Assembly (NCBI GenBank): GCA_025354645.1
Contig: JANXML010000116.1
Span: 1-60,549 of the forward strand
Length of the DNA stretch: 60,549 nucleotides
Source of the DNA: Arcicella sp.
Lineage (GTDB): Bacteria > Bacteroidota > Bacteroidia > Cytophagales > Spirosomataceae
Reading direction: 5' to 3'
The stretch's first letter is position 1, and every line of letters begins with the position of its first letter. This document shows, piece by piece, positions 40,301 to 46,129 of the stretch. Under the pieces are notes generated by a model. That model had not been told where the DNA came from, ran no database searches, and worked only from the letters and a program-made list of their open reading frames with translations. The translations under genes were made by a program, and so were the position numbers.

Positions 40301-42006
40301 CCTGCGGTGGTTTGTGCTTCGATGTTATCTGGAATACCGTCATTGTCTGAATCAAGGTCTAAACGATTTGGAACACCATCATTATCAGTATCAATATCAG
40401 TGAGAACACAGTCAGTTAATGAATAAAATGTACCATCACTTGCTCCATTTGAAGTAGTGTATAATATTTTGACAGAGCTGTAAGAGCCTGGTTCTAAAAT
40501 AACTGAACCATGCCATTCTGTGCCAGTAACTGTGTTATTTGAAAAACTATTAGCTCCTGCACCAGCAAGACTAATTGTTTTTTGTACTTTAATTGGGTTT
40601 CCATTTCCATCAGTAAAAGTTAAGGTAACACTTTGTGTTGTACCACTTCCCAATGAAAGAATCATAAACGTTGGATTTGTTATGGCAGGGGCAAAGTTAA
40701 AAACTAAGGTACTTCCCGATGGTTGATTAGGACCACCATTTGCGTTAAATGCTTCCAAGTCCAAAAATTTAGTACATCCTCCCAGCTGTGTAAATGGAGA
40801 TATATTATCTATTTGAGAACCGCCTGGAAGCCCAGAAACAGTTATATTTGTGGTTACACTATTGATGGTAAATGCACCAGCTGATGGACTTGTCCAGTCC
40901 GTACAAACACAAGATACTCCTCCTAACTCTTCGGTATCTAAAAGACCGTCATTATCATCATCTAAATCTACACTATTAGCAATACCATCTCCATCAGTGT
41001 CTAATATAATACACGTTGTTAAGGTAACCACTACCGAATCGGCTGGGCTGTAACAGTTATTTATTTTATCAAAATATAAAGCGTAATATTTTCCTGCTGT
41101 GCTGACCGTTGTGAGGTTCGTCAAAGTATCACCTGTTGAAGTAGGGACTTTATCCGTACTCCAAATCAAAGTTGTTCCTGCGGGTTTTGTCCCTGTATTT
41201 GCTAAACCTGCTAAACTAACCGTTGTAGTTGGACAAGTATTAGTTGCCGTGGTTGGGGTAATAGCTGGGGCGGTTGTCCCTGCTACGCAAGTTGTGGTGC
41301 AAACTTTATAATGAATGGTATTAGAAACACCTACGCAATTAACATCATTCGTGGTTTTTTGATAAAGGGTATCACCTACAGCAAGCGTAAATGCTCCTGT
41401 ATAATAAACGCCTACTGCCGAGTAACTATCAATTGGAACGGCTGAAAAAGAAGCCGTGGCAGAAGTTTGAATGATTTTATTAGTGGCTTCATCCACCAAG
41501 GCATACATGGTACTTACGCCCGATGTTGAACTTGGGGTAGCGGTAAAAGCAATTGCCGCAGGGGCAGTATTATAGTCGCAAGTGGCAGTACATACCTTTA
41601 TACCCACAGCATCAGCATATTTCAAACATCCACCCGTTAATCCATCTACATAAACCTCTGAAATGAGTTTACCCACAACATCGTTATGAATAGCTGCTCC
41701 CGATGTATAATAAGCCGTGGTGGCATAATATAAACCTTGTGGAATATTGGTAAATGTGGGTGCAGAAGCATTAGTGGCTACAATAGCTCCTGAAACCATA
41801 TTTACCAACAGGTAATTCTTTGAGAATCCTGATGGTTCTGTACCCACAGTCAGTGTAATATTGGCTGGTGCGGTGGTATAATCACACGTTGCGGGAATGC
41901 TTGGTAACGTTGGCTTTTGAGCCATTACTTGAAAACAAGCAAGGAAAAGCAACAAGCCAATAATAACTTGTGTGAATTTTGATGGATGCTTTTGTAAAAA
42001 TTGCAT
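28318..42006 (-). CDS. Giant secreted repeat protein (4562 aa) with 24 cadherin-like/Ig-like repeats
   Basis: The largest gene of the window. The signal peptide ends near QVMAQ (about residue 29). From N to C: two Cys-bearing beta domains (30-235); an Ig-like unit (240-330); thrombospondin-3-like calcium loops ([38 protein letters not shown]) around an unnamed domain (330-670); the NCGS module (about 677-770); a long series of Ig-like units with NTCPTTTV/NLCPATTV starts and TWHSGTPAT (about 775-1830); one Cys-type repeat (about 1850-1935); and 24 Big_9-type repeats of about 99 aa (about 1940-4320) with ND.DP, G(T/S)..YTP...F.G.D.F.YK(V/I)CDNG.P..CDTA. The C-terminal module (4324-4562) is shared with the 1767-aa protein. 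The repeats fall into three alternating classes. Probably an extracellular adhesin or filament; no recognised T9SS CTD. Confidence 0.94.
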   Translation of the reverse strand: MQFLQKHPSKFTQVIIGLLLFLACFQVMAQKPTLPSIPATCDYTTAPANITLTVGTEPSGFSKNYLLVNMVSGAIVATNASAPTFTNIPQGLYYATTAYYTSGAAIHNDVVGKLISEVYVDGLTGGCLKYADAVGIKVCTATCDYNTAPAAIAFTATPSSTSGVSTMYALVDEATNKIIQTSATASFSAVPIDSYSAVGVYYTGAFTLAVGDTLYQKTTNDVNCVGVSNTIHYKVCTTTCVAGTTAPAITPTTATNTCPTTTVSLAGLANTGTKPAGTTLIWSTDKVPTSTGDTLTNLTTVSTAGKYYALYFDKINNCYSPADSVVVTLTTCIILDTDGDGIANSVDLDDDNDGLLDTEELGGVSCVCTDWTSPSAGAFTINSVTTNITVSGLPGGSQIDNISPFTQLGGCTKFLDLEAFNANGGPNQPSGSTLVFNFAPAITNPTFMILSLGSGTTQSVTLTFTDGNGNPIKVQKTISLAGAGANSFSNNTVTGTEWHGSVILEPGSYSSVKILYTTSNGASDGTFYSLTDCVLTDIDTDNDGVPNRLDLDSDNDGIPDNIEAQTTAGYIVPGTVVDAQGRLTAYGTSGLTPVNTDGADNPDYLDTDSDNAQGNDTAEAGLTLAGVDSDGDGLDNAVDTNDAAFGPINAGITSPATTYPNNNATPEVNYRDNTASFVFNCGSPTFTGTFVANGVSGQTGTVTIGLSNATAGLATFNLAATGFTGTLSTTLTANQATVTIPITYNGAGSVGNRVLTITSPQGSSTCNVTATVNCLAGTTAPAITPTAATNTCPTTTVSLAGLANTGTKPAGTTLVWSTHKVPTSTGDTLTNLTTVSTAGKYYALYFDKVNSCYSPADSITVTINTCTPTPPTTLSNTCPMTTVNLMAHVDSTNKPAGTFVSWHSGTPATAANKVANPTALGTSGTYYVCFADVAGNCFGGTSTGLSVTIIACTTPCLAGTTAPAITPTTATNTCPTTTVSLAGLANTGTKPAGTTLVWSTHKVPTSAGDTLTNLTTVSTAGKYYSLYFDKVNSCYSPADSVTVTINTCTPTPPTTLSNTCPMTTVNLMAHVDSTNKPANTFVSWHSGTPATAANKVVNPTALGTSGTYYVCFADVAGNCFGGTSTGLAVTINTCIPTPTTLSNTCPMTTVNLMAHVDSTNKPAGTFVSWHSGTPATVANKVANPTALGTSGTYYVCFADLAGNCFGGTSTGLVVMVTSCATPCVAGTISPILSTSSKQNLCPATTADLSSVTAFNLPLNTSLTWHSGTPATTANKLSNVSSLAAGTYYAAIYDAVNNCYSGATNGSATTALTVTILTCTTPNPIQKQNLCPATTFNLLTQVTITPAAPAGASVSWHTSTPATNANQISNPSSVLAGIYYPAYKDAANNCFSPTGTPIQVSINNCPPAMMIARQNSCPATSVNLLTQVPILSTPPAGTTVSWHSGTPATAANEVSNPSAVLTGSYFPAYKDAANNYYGITDMGVTVTIVNCCNSGTIAPLLSATTKQNLCPATTVDLSTVTASNLPANTILTWHGGTPASDANKIANVTTLGAGIYYAAIYDAINGCYSGTPSGSATTAFTVSIITCPTVPPIVKTNVCPLNTVNLFTQVGATTTVPFGATLSWHTGTPATAANEITYGATATAGIYYPAYKDAVNNCYSPTGTPIQVVINPCLPIVKQNICPATTVDLTTQVTTTTPPAGTVVTWHTGTPATTANQLGSANSVIGGLYYPAFRDTLQNCFSPTGTPIQVNIIACPTTICPNPIVASILTNPTICGGNNGSITLTGLNPSVAQTINYEYNGGTAQVFNGLSDATGKVTITGLIAGSYTNIQVVVPCISNVINTALFGPASCIPPIITPKDSTKIICQNISNISTPTSTVSICSGYPLVSGATASVTNVGGQMCITYAPKPGYVGTDSICVRICEPLSGICTQIKVPVTVSPAPLAINDFNLTLVNTPISGNVATNDTKLNVTDSFALVTNTLNGSIVFNPNGSYTYLPNPNFVGRDSVKYKLCTITNVCSTAWLYLTVTKPSNTLNLPPVAQNDVAQTLKDKAVAGNLFSNDFDPEKGPLTASVTPEIPPLNGTVVINPNGSYTYTPTLGFTGIDKFTYQVCDDLNQCTKATVTIYVTADENGITVNDKPNAQDDSFFTYLNVPIVGNIKLNDSDPNGNALTYTTTPISPVTKGTLLLNVNGTFTYTPNTNYYGNDQFTYRVCDNGSPSKCDTATVYIVVAPQVPEANLDINVTAMNTPVAGNILTNDNGNGLPMTLTTMPVIAPKHGTIVIQPNGNYVYTPTLGFVGKDSVRYYICNAIMMCDTAWLMLKVMPPLLSSGGNNKPIANDDVLQTLKNVPVSGSVLANDIDPDGNPLTVSMLLQPENGTVIMNPNGTFTFTPDPNFTGIDVFKYIACDPQGLCDTASVVIRINPDYNGTANDRPNAQDDVAITKQGVPVTATMKPNDSDPNLGQTLTYTTTPITPPVHGTVTLTAAGAYTYTPTGSYTGPDRFTYKVCDNGSPSLCDTATVYILITPPAIKPIAVNDINVTLKNTAVSASVLINDYTNGLSPLITTMITVPKNGTAVLSASGTYTYTPNTNYVGKDSLRYTLCNGTNCDTAWVYISILPPVPSADANNKPVANPDVSITNINVPVAGSVGNNDIEPDLGQILTFTKITNPINGTVVFNTDGTYVYTPTTGFIGNDIFRYKVCDNGSPVKCDTSTVSIKVLPKSGATNDKPIANDDVYSTNKGIAVFGNPTLNDSDPNNNPLIFSQVSNPTNGTAVMLPNGTFIYTPNPTFIGLDKFTYKTCDNGTPSLCDTATIYIAVFPTPQVGLTTPDAINDIANTMKDTPISGNVLSNDNAKGLPITASLLPSGNPVHGTIVLNPNGSYVYTPTLGYVGKDSVKYLACNNEIPAKCDSAMLYINVISPPTPQNDKPVATNDTKQTLENTPVTIAVLGNDFDLDLGDILTVSTISNPTNGTITLSPTGVYTYTPNLGFTGIDTFKYKICDNGTPVLCDTATVEIDVKPSSAPATTNLPPNAQNDVAITKVNLPKTGTVAMNDSDPNVGQILTYSPVSTPANGTVVLNANGSYTYTPTPDFVGNDIFTYKVCDNGTPDLCDSATVNITVLPNDKITKPLAINDVNVTFVGTPVAGNVLTNDDGNGNPITSTLIAGVNGVPKHGTLTLLPNGNYTYTPAAGYVGKDSVQYKICNNQIPVECDTAWINLKVIPYPSATENNAPIALPDMFVTDKGKPVVSTIIGNDTDPDGGTLTAFAVANPTNGTLAMNGDGTFTYTPNPTFTGTDKFVYTICDNGTPTKCDTALVTIKVLPIDPTVSPTANKKPVALDDLVSTQQGKSVLASAAPNDSDPDFGQVLTFATISNVTNGTVTMFGDGTYVYVPNPSFTGTDSFKYKICDSGTPSLCDSATVIITVSPSTTKPDAVNDINSTPVGKPATGNLLANDNGKGLPLSVEPITPPKHGTIVIDPQTGLYTYEPTINYVGKDSVQYKICNNKLPAECDSAWLFVNVTPTTFIGYNNKPIASNDVNATDLNTPVLGNVSGNDKDQDAGQILAFTKITNPSHGTVVMSPDGSYTYTPTVGFFGKDTFKYKVCDNGTPVLCDTASVTITVNSSVTPTGDNRSPVANDDVVLGQDGKPLTANIATNDNDPDVGQTLTFTAIGGNPNVTISPTGVLTYTPTLDPITGLPVGGSTVIYTVCDDGNPSKCDTATVYLNITPSTTKPLAINDIITTPINTSVSGDLLTNDDKKGLPVTITALTTVKHGIFTLNPNGTYTYLPNTNYVGKDSIQYQICNNLVPVECSKAWLFITVQALPTTLNDKPVASPDIAQTLVNVPVTGKVTNNDTDPEGQPLTATLLSNPTNGTLVFNPDGTFTYTPNPGFVGTDKFKYKVCDNGSPSLCDTASVVINVNPKTTPTGANDAPFANDDAFSTTKNIAITASASPNDFEPNVGQTLAFTSISSPANGTVVMNPNGTFTYTPFTNYVGTDRFKYKVCDSGTPSLCDTATVYVTILPPPVATITAPLAINDINITPINTLVTGNILTNDDKKGLPVTIAIVAPAKNGTFTLGVNGAYTYLPNNNYVGKDSIRYEICNNLTPSECDQAWVYITINDAPNATPTNPPIAMPDVNQTLVNKSVIGTVANNDSDPDAGQILSYTKLTNPTNGTVIFNGVTGAYTYIPNATFVGTDIFTYKACDNGSPVQCASTNVTIKVTPDYSAGGNIKPIANDDAYSTGKGVGINGNASLNDYDPNVGQLLSYAAISVPANGTVTMNPDGSFSYAPSATFVGTDKFLYKICDNGSPVLCDTATIYISVTTPKVVSCITFNLKAILEGPYSTITGKMSNFLNFSGLLPGQTPTRFTGVATPNGQPYKTAPWNYNGTEVMPAGGYPATVVDWVLVSLRTDSLTTTPAFRAAGLLHDDGTITFVNPCFTVANGSYYILVEHRNHMGAMSHQKINITSGTITYDFTARESYVQTNPPSFGQKLRGTKYVMYTGDCKKATVNDNYDINAADSNFWKGQSGIFDKYLFGDYNFDADVNNADNVLWKVNNGRFSGVVH
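29035..36190 (-). repeat. Coding repeat array: 8 copies of a three-domain, about 900-bp block
   Basis: Within the 4562-aa gene, 24 domain repeats follow the order A-B-C eight times. A: ...IND(I/V)N.T...KHGT...YVGKDS..Y.ICN...CD.AW. B: N.KPVA..D...PTNGT...FTGTD.FKYKVCDNG. C: N.(K/P)P.A.DD...ND.DPN.GQ.L. Anchors of the A class lie near 36180, 35310, 34410, 33515, 32615, 31705, 30810 and 29910, spaced about 870-910 bp. Block-wise duplication explains this better than growth by single domains. Confidence 0.8.
38340..39690 (-). repeat. Near-identical tandem duplication, period 546 bp, in the giant gene
   Basis: The sequence from ATTGGACAAGTATTTGAAAG at 38822 recurs at 39368, an offset of 546 bp (182 codons). 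Flanking text on both sides also matches closely: an Ig-like pair, LAGLANTGTKPAG...LYFDK followed by NLMAHVDSTNKPA...FADVAGNCFGG. Identity by eye is above 90 percent, so the copies are recent and could recombine. Outer limits are approximate. Confidence 0.7.
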
Positions 42007-42063
42007 ATTCTTATTAATTTATTACTCAAAACTGAAATTCCTTCTGGTAAAATAGGAGAAAAT

Positions 42064-42173
42064 GGGGCAACATAAAGAACGATTCTGAATCACATTGATT
42101 CATGGTTACGGAAGGCTTCATTGTTTTGAAATCTTCCGTTTTTAATAATTTTACTTCAAAGTTGGCACTGCCG
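42064..42173 (-). repeat. 110-bp 3'-end direct repeat, copy 1
   Basis: Identical at 109 of 110 positions to 45150-45259 (C/T difference in a codon near the stop). It covers the last seven codons or so of the 878-aa protein, the stop codon and about 87 bp downstream. On the minus strand the 3' part holds two hairpins: ACGGAAG...CTTCCGT and GAATCA-ATG-TGATTC. Confidence 0.85.
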
Positions 42174-44784
42174 TTCCTACTGAACAACTCGGTGGAGCTG
42201 TTACGGTTAATTTGTAAGTTTTAGTTACACAATTTGCCGTTGGCGTTGTAGTATCACAAACTTTTATACAGTAATAATGAGTACCCGCAGTAGTTGGTGC
42301 TGTATATGTATATATTCCTGATGTTGAGTTAGTTATCGTTAAATTACTGCCTGATGGCAATGCTGTTGCACCTGCTATGGGCGTACATGAGCCTGAATTA
42401 TCTGCTGAGTAAACATAATTGCCATCACCCCCTGCTGGAGTTAATTCAGTGGCGACATTACCCGTTTTGGCTTGGCTTGGTGTGGCAGTTTGTGCAGGTG
42501 GATTCACGGCGGTCAGCGGCGTTGGTGCTGCTGTTACGGTAAGTGTATAAGTTTTAGTTACACAACTTGGCGTTGGAGTAGCCGTATCGCACACTTTAAT
42601 ACAATAATAGTAAGTACCAGCTGCGGCAGGAGTAGTGAAAGTATAAGCACCTGTACTGGCGTTAGTTACCGTCAAGTTACTGCTTGCTGGCAAAGCCGTT
42701 GCACCGCTTACAGGCGTACACGAACCCGAATTATCCACTGAATAAGTATAAGTTCCGTTACCACCCACAGGCACTAATTCAGTAGTAGCATCGCCTGTTT
42801 TTGGGCTATTGGTAACTCCCGATTTTGGAGCAGGTGTATTAGCCGTAACAGGAGGGAAACAAGTTTTGATAGTGTTATCAATTGCTTTGGCGTAAGTAGA
42901 AGTATAGTTGATTGTTCCATTGTCCACTACTGTTTCAAGGCTATTCGCCAACCCATTAGTACCAACAGCCGTAGTAAATTTAAAATTAGTTGTAAGGCTG
43001 GTAGTTGCATTTGCTTCAAAAGCATCAGAGCAACCATCGTTATCAGAATCAAGGTCTAAATAATTTGGAATACCATCATTATCAGTATCAGCACAAACAC
43101 AACCTGCCAATAAGCCCGATGCAGTAGAACTAAAAGCAGTTGCAGGAATATTTACCCAACCTGCCCCATTAACATTCCATTGAAGCAATGCTCCGTAAAA
43201 ATCTGCACCATCTGAGATTGCATTACCAAACGCAATCCACTGACCACTTGAATTAGTATTGGTAAAAGTATATTCCGTACTATTGACAATAGTACCAGAG
43301 AAATTTACTTTTTGATATGATACTTCTTGCAAATTTGCGGTATTCGTTGTTGCATTTCCAGAAGCATCTAATGCCAAATGTAGTGTTGTAAAGTCTTCTC
43401 TCACTGCTCCAACCGAAGCAGGCGTACCACTTGCCAAAGTTCTAACCTGTAAAGTTGAATAACACGGTAATGCCAAAAAGCCTTCAATTTGGGCAAAACT
43501 ACCATTGTTGGGATTTGAACCTCCATTTGGAACATCCACCCAAGGTATTTGTCCAAAAACAACTGCTGTTGTTCCTGTAATTGTTGCAGCATTAGCTGTA
43601 AAGTTGGGAAAATCACCATACTTGATTGCTGATGTTGGATTATTTCGATGAAGCGTCGTGCTTGAATAGAAAGCATCTCCAGAAGAAAGTTCAGCTAAAT
43701 TCCAAACTTTATAATTTATTTGTCCATCTCCAGAACTTGATGTTTTTACACATTCTACTGAATCTAAAACTCCATCATTATCATCATCTATGTCAGTGCT
43801 ATCAGGTATGCCATCGCCATCTGTATCAATATCAATCAACACGCTTTTAGTACAAGCACCTGTGCCTTGTGTAGAGGTAATGGTAAGTGTTCTATTCCCT
43901 ACTGAACCCGTGCCATCATAAGTAATTGGTACAGTTACAGAGGTTTGTCCAGTTGTTAATGTTGTTGTTAAAGTTCCTGTGAAACCAGTGCCAGCAACAG
44001 TTAAAGTTACAGGACCTGCCACTGCACCTGTGATAGGTATAACTAATGTACCAGCTTGTCCTGCTGTGCTATTTGCTAAGAAAATACCTGTTGAAGTAGC
44101 ACTACCACAATTAAAGGTAAAGCCACCTGGGGGGCAACTACCTTGATTACTTATATTAGCAATACCAAAATCATCACCTCCTTGACCATTGCCTGGTGCT
44201 GAAAAGGTGGCAACCCCACCCGAAGTAGTGTAAGGTGCTGTAAATCTGAATGTTAATACTGCACTATTGGGGCTACCGCTTGGCCAAGGAATCGTTAAAG
44301 AAATACCTGTATCAGTAAATGCGTTACCCGTTGTACCTCCTGGGAAAGAAGTATTATCAAAACCAGCCAGACTTGCCGAACCAGAAGTTGTAGCCGTTAC
44401 TTTTCCAGTAGCAGATCCAGTAGCAGAAGGGTTATCGAAAGTAACATATACTGTACCATTTAATAACACTTCCAACTTAGCCTGCGTAACAGCGGTACTG
44501 TTTTGCCCTGCTTGTTGGCAAAATAAATCAAAATTTATAGTTACTTGATTGGCAATAGGTCCACCATTTAAACCTATAAGTGTTTGACTTAAAGTTTGAC
44601 CATTAGCACCATCAGTTGAGTTCACTGCTCTTGGGGTAGTTTGAAATGCCCAACCACCAGAACTCGTCCAACCTGTGCCACTACCCCCTGCAAAAGTGCC
44701 GTTTGAAACAATGTTACAAGTTTGTGCAAAGGTTTGTTGCCCAAAGAGCAACATTGCCAACAGCAACATATTTTTTGCTTTCAT
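42151..44784 (-). CDS. Secreted modular protein with NCGS module and calcium-binding repeats
   Basis: An exported protein of about 877 aa from [21 protein letters not shown] at 44784, a clean signal peptide. The frame is open further up to ATGs at 44907 ([11 protein letters not shown]..., a start conserved at two other sites) and 44934, so an N-terminal extension of 41 residues is possible. Layout: a jelly-roll-like domain (about 22-215, [12 protein letters not shown]...); NCGS module (about 223-315); thrombospondin-3-like loops ([19 protein letters not shown]); an unnamed domain; a second calcium segment ([26 protein letters not shown], about 558); and two Ig-like repeats with [11 protein letters not shown] and YYCIKVCDT (about 640-860). 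It ends [11 protein letters not shown]. Surface or extracellular role inferred. Confidence 0.88.
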   Translation of the reverse strand: MKAKNMLLLAMLLFGQQTFAQTCNIVSNGTFAGGSGTGWTSSGGWAFQTTPRAVNSTDGANGQTLSQTLIGLNGGPIANQVTINFDLFCQQAGQNSTAVTQAKLEVLLNGTVYVTFDNPSATGSATGKVTATTSGSASLAGFDNTSFPGGTTGNAFTDTGISLTIPWPSGSPNSAVLTFRFTAPYTTSGGVATFSAPGNGQGGDDFGIANISNQGSCPPGGFTFNCGSATSTGIFLANSTAGQAGTLVIPITGAVAGPVTLTVAGTGFTGTLTTTLTTGQTSVTVPITYDGTGSVGNRTLTITSTQGTGACTKSVLIDIDTDGDGIPDSTDIDDDNDGVLDSVECVKTSSSGDGQINYKVWNLAELSSGDAFYSSTTLHRNNPTSAIKYGDFPNFTANAATITGTTAVVFGQIPWVDVPNGGSNPNNGSFAQIEGFLALPCYSTLQVRTLASGTPASVGAVREDFTTLHLALDASGNATTNTANLQEVSYQKVNFSGTIVNSTEYTFTNTNSSGQWIAFGNAISDGADFYGALLQWNVNGAGWVNIPATAFSSTASGLLAGCVCADTDNDGIPNYLDLDSDNDGCSDAFEANATTSLTTNFKFTTAVGTNGLANSLETVVDNGTINYTSTYAKAIDNTIKTCFPPVTANTPAPKSGVTNSPKTGDATTELVPVGGNGTYTYSVDNSGSCTPVSGATALPASSNLTVTNASTGAYTFTTPAAAGTYYYCIKVCDTATPTPSCVTKTYTLTVTAAPTPLTAVNPPAQTATPSQAKTGNVATELTPAGGDGNYVYSADNSGSCTPIAGATALPSGSNLTITNSTSGIYTYTAPTTAGTHYYCIKVCDTTTPTANCVTKTYKLTVTAPPSCSVGTAVPTLK

Positions 44785-44789
44785 TCGTG

Positions 44790-44828
44790 TTTTCACCAAC
44801 AAATTTGTTAATAACTTATTGGTGAAAA
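44790..44828 (-). promoter_or_regulatory. Hairpin directly in front of the MKAKN start codon
   Basis: TTTTCACCAA and its exact complement TTGGTGAAAA enclose 19 nt and end 6 nt before the ATG at 44784. In an mRNA this would cover the start region. The 19-nt word AATTTGTTGGTGAAAACAC in it recurs at 48282-48300. Confidence 0.5.
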
Positions 44829-44922
44829 TATCAACAAAGACGAAACCATAAAGACAAAATGCGTCAATATTCGATAAGGGAAAAAGTAACGGCTTTTTCA
44901 TATTCATAATTTTTGATAAAGT

Positions 44923-44974
44923 CCTCTTCCCCAAGACGGACTAAGTTCGACATATATTCCTTTTGGGGAAAAGG
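44923..44974 (-). promoter_or_regulatory. Conserved leader stem-loop, copy A
   Basis: On the minus strand CCTTTTCCCCAA, a 28-nt loop, then TTGGGGAAGAGG: a 12-bp stem with one G-U pair. It ends 15 nt before the ATG at 44907 ([11 protein letters not shown]). The loop is nearly the same as in copy B at 55251-55302. Confidence 0.7.
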
Positions 44975-45149
44975 GTATTTTTTTAGTTAAAAGAACGTTT
45001 TGGGTCATCAAAACCCTTGGTAGAAATTAGCTTGTTTACAGTCTATGCCATTACATCAAGCTAAAATCTTTTTATTGTTTACCTTCATTTTGTCAATAGA
45101 GTAAAGGCTTCTCTTCAAATAATGGCTCTTCTCACAAACTGACAAGAAA

Positions 45150-45259
45150 GGGGCAACATAAAGAACGATTCTGAATCACATTGATTCATGGTTACGGAAG
45201 GCTTCATTGTTTTGAAATCTTCCGTTTTTAATAATTTTACTTTAAAGTTGGCACTGCCG
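45150..45259 (-). repeat. 110-bp 3'-end direct repeat, copy 2
   Basis: Matches 42064-42173 at 109 of 110 positions. It covers the last codons of the 287-aa protein gene, its stop at 45237 and about 87 bp downstream with the same two hairpins. The remaining gap up to the leader hairpin at 44974 has no gene that I can support. Confidence 0.85.
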
Positions 45260-46100
45260 AACCCACAACAGCACAAGAAACTGTAATCTTGTAAGTAGCA
45301 TAAGCACAAACAGCCGTCGGCATGGTATTATCACAAACCTTCACACAGAAATAGTAAGTCCCTGGTGCTGTGGGGGCTGTGTAAGTGTAACTGCCTGTTG
45401 CTGTGATACTTACGCCAGGCAATGCCGTTGCACCCATTGGAACAACACAAGCGGGATCTGTTGAACCATCTGAATAATTATACGGTCCCGTTCCACCAGT
45501 TGGCATTAATTCCGCTGCGGCATCACCCGTTTTGTTTTGATTGGGTGTTGCGGTTTGTGCAGGTGGCGTATTGAGTGTTATATCAGTACAAGACTTACTC
45601 ACCACCACAATAGGGCTTGCATTGGTAAAACAAAGCCCCGTAGTGTTATAATATGCCGCAAAATAAGTCCCGACCGCTGCCATACTGACGGCAGTTCCAC
45701 TGATTATGTTGGCACTCGTTGCGGGCGAACCCGAATGATAGCTCACGACCGTTCCCGCAGGTTTTGCGGTTGAATCGACCAAGGTTTTTAAATCAACCGT
45801 GGTGGTTGGGCAAGTGTTAGTGGCAATCCTCAAAACCGAAGGACTACTATAACACGTACTGAAATTATAGACTCCATAATAAAGCCCAGGGGCGGCAGCC
45901 GCCACTTGTGAAGGAGTCATCAAATTACCAACCCCAATCGGTAAGGCATTGTGCCACTCAAAAGTACCACCAGAGGGTGCGGCGACTGTTGGCTGATGAG
46001 TTACAAGGTCGGTGGGTGTTTGGGCTAATGTTGTGGTGGAAATTCCTATCAACATCAGTAATAAAATCACCCAATTTCGATTTATCTTATTTGTTTTCAC
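45237..46100 (-). CDS. Small secreted Ig-like repeat protein
   Basis: A 287-aa exported protein. The signal peptide ends at TTTLAQ (about residue 26). Three short beta modules follow: GGTFEWHNALPIG...CYSSPS; TNTCPTTTVDLKTLVDSTAKPAGTVVSYHSGSPAT...LCF (about 93-170), close to units in the 4562-aa protein; and ELMPTGGTGPYNYSDGS...YYFCVKVCDNTMP (about 190-275), close to units in the 878-, 2309- and 643-aa proteins. It ends CAVVGSAVPTLK. It lies only 29 bp after the beta-helix protein gene, so the two form an operon. Function is unknown beyond a surface or extracellular role. Confidence 0.86.
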   Translation of the reverse strand: MKTNKINRNWVILLLMLIGISTTTLAQTPTDLVTHQPTVAAPSGGTFEWHNALPIGVGNLMTPSQVAAAAPGLYYGVYNFSTCYSSPSVLRIATNTCPTTTVDLKTLVDSTAKPAGTVVSYHSGSPATSANIISGTAVSMAAVGTYFAAYYNTTGLCFTNASPIVVVSKSCTDITLNTPPAQTATPNQNKTGDAAAELMPTGGTGPYNYSDGSTDPACVVPMGATALPGVSITATGSYTYTAPTAPGTYYFCVKVCDNTMPTAVCAYATYKITVSCAVVGSAVPTLK

Positions 46101-46129
46101 GATAAAATTATTTTAAAAATGAGTGATAA

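Noticed and set aside
22400-42000. Many open frames of 60-144 codons on the plus strand opposite the giant genes
   Set aside because: They lie antisense to clear repeat-protein coding, share its three-base rhythm and have no own start context; they are shadows.
44784-44934. Upstream ATG at 44934 as the start of the 878-aa protein
   Set aside because: It lies within the leader stem-loop; the signal peptide starts at 44784, and the only other credible start is the conserved [14 protein letters not shown] at 44907.
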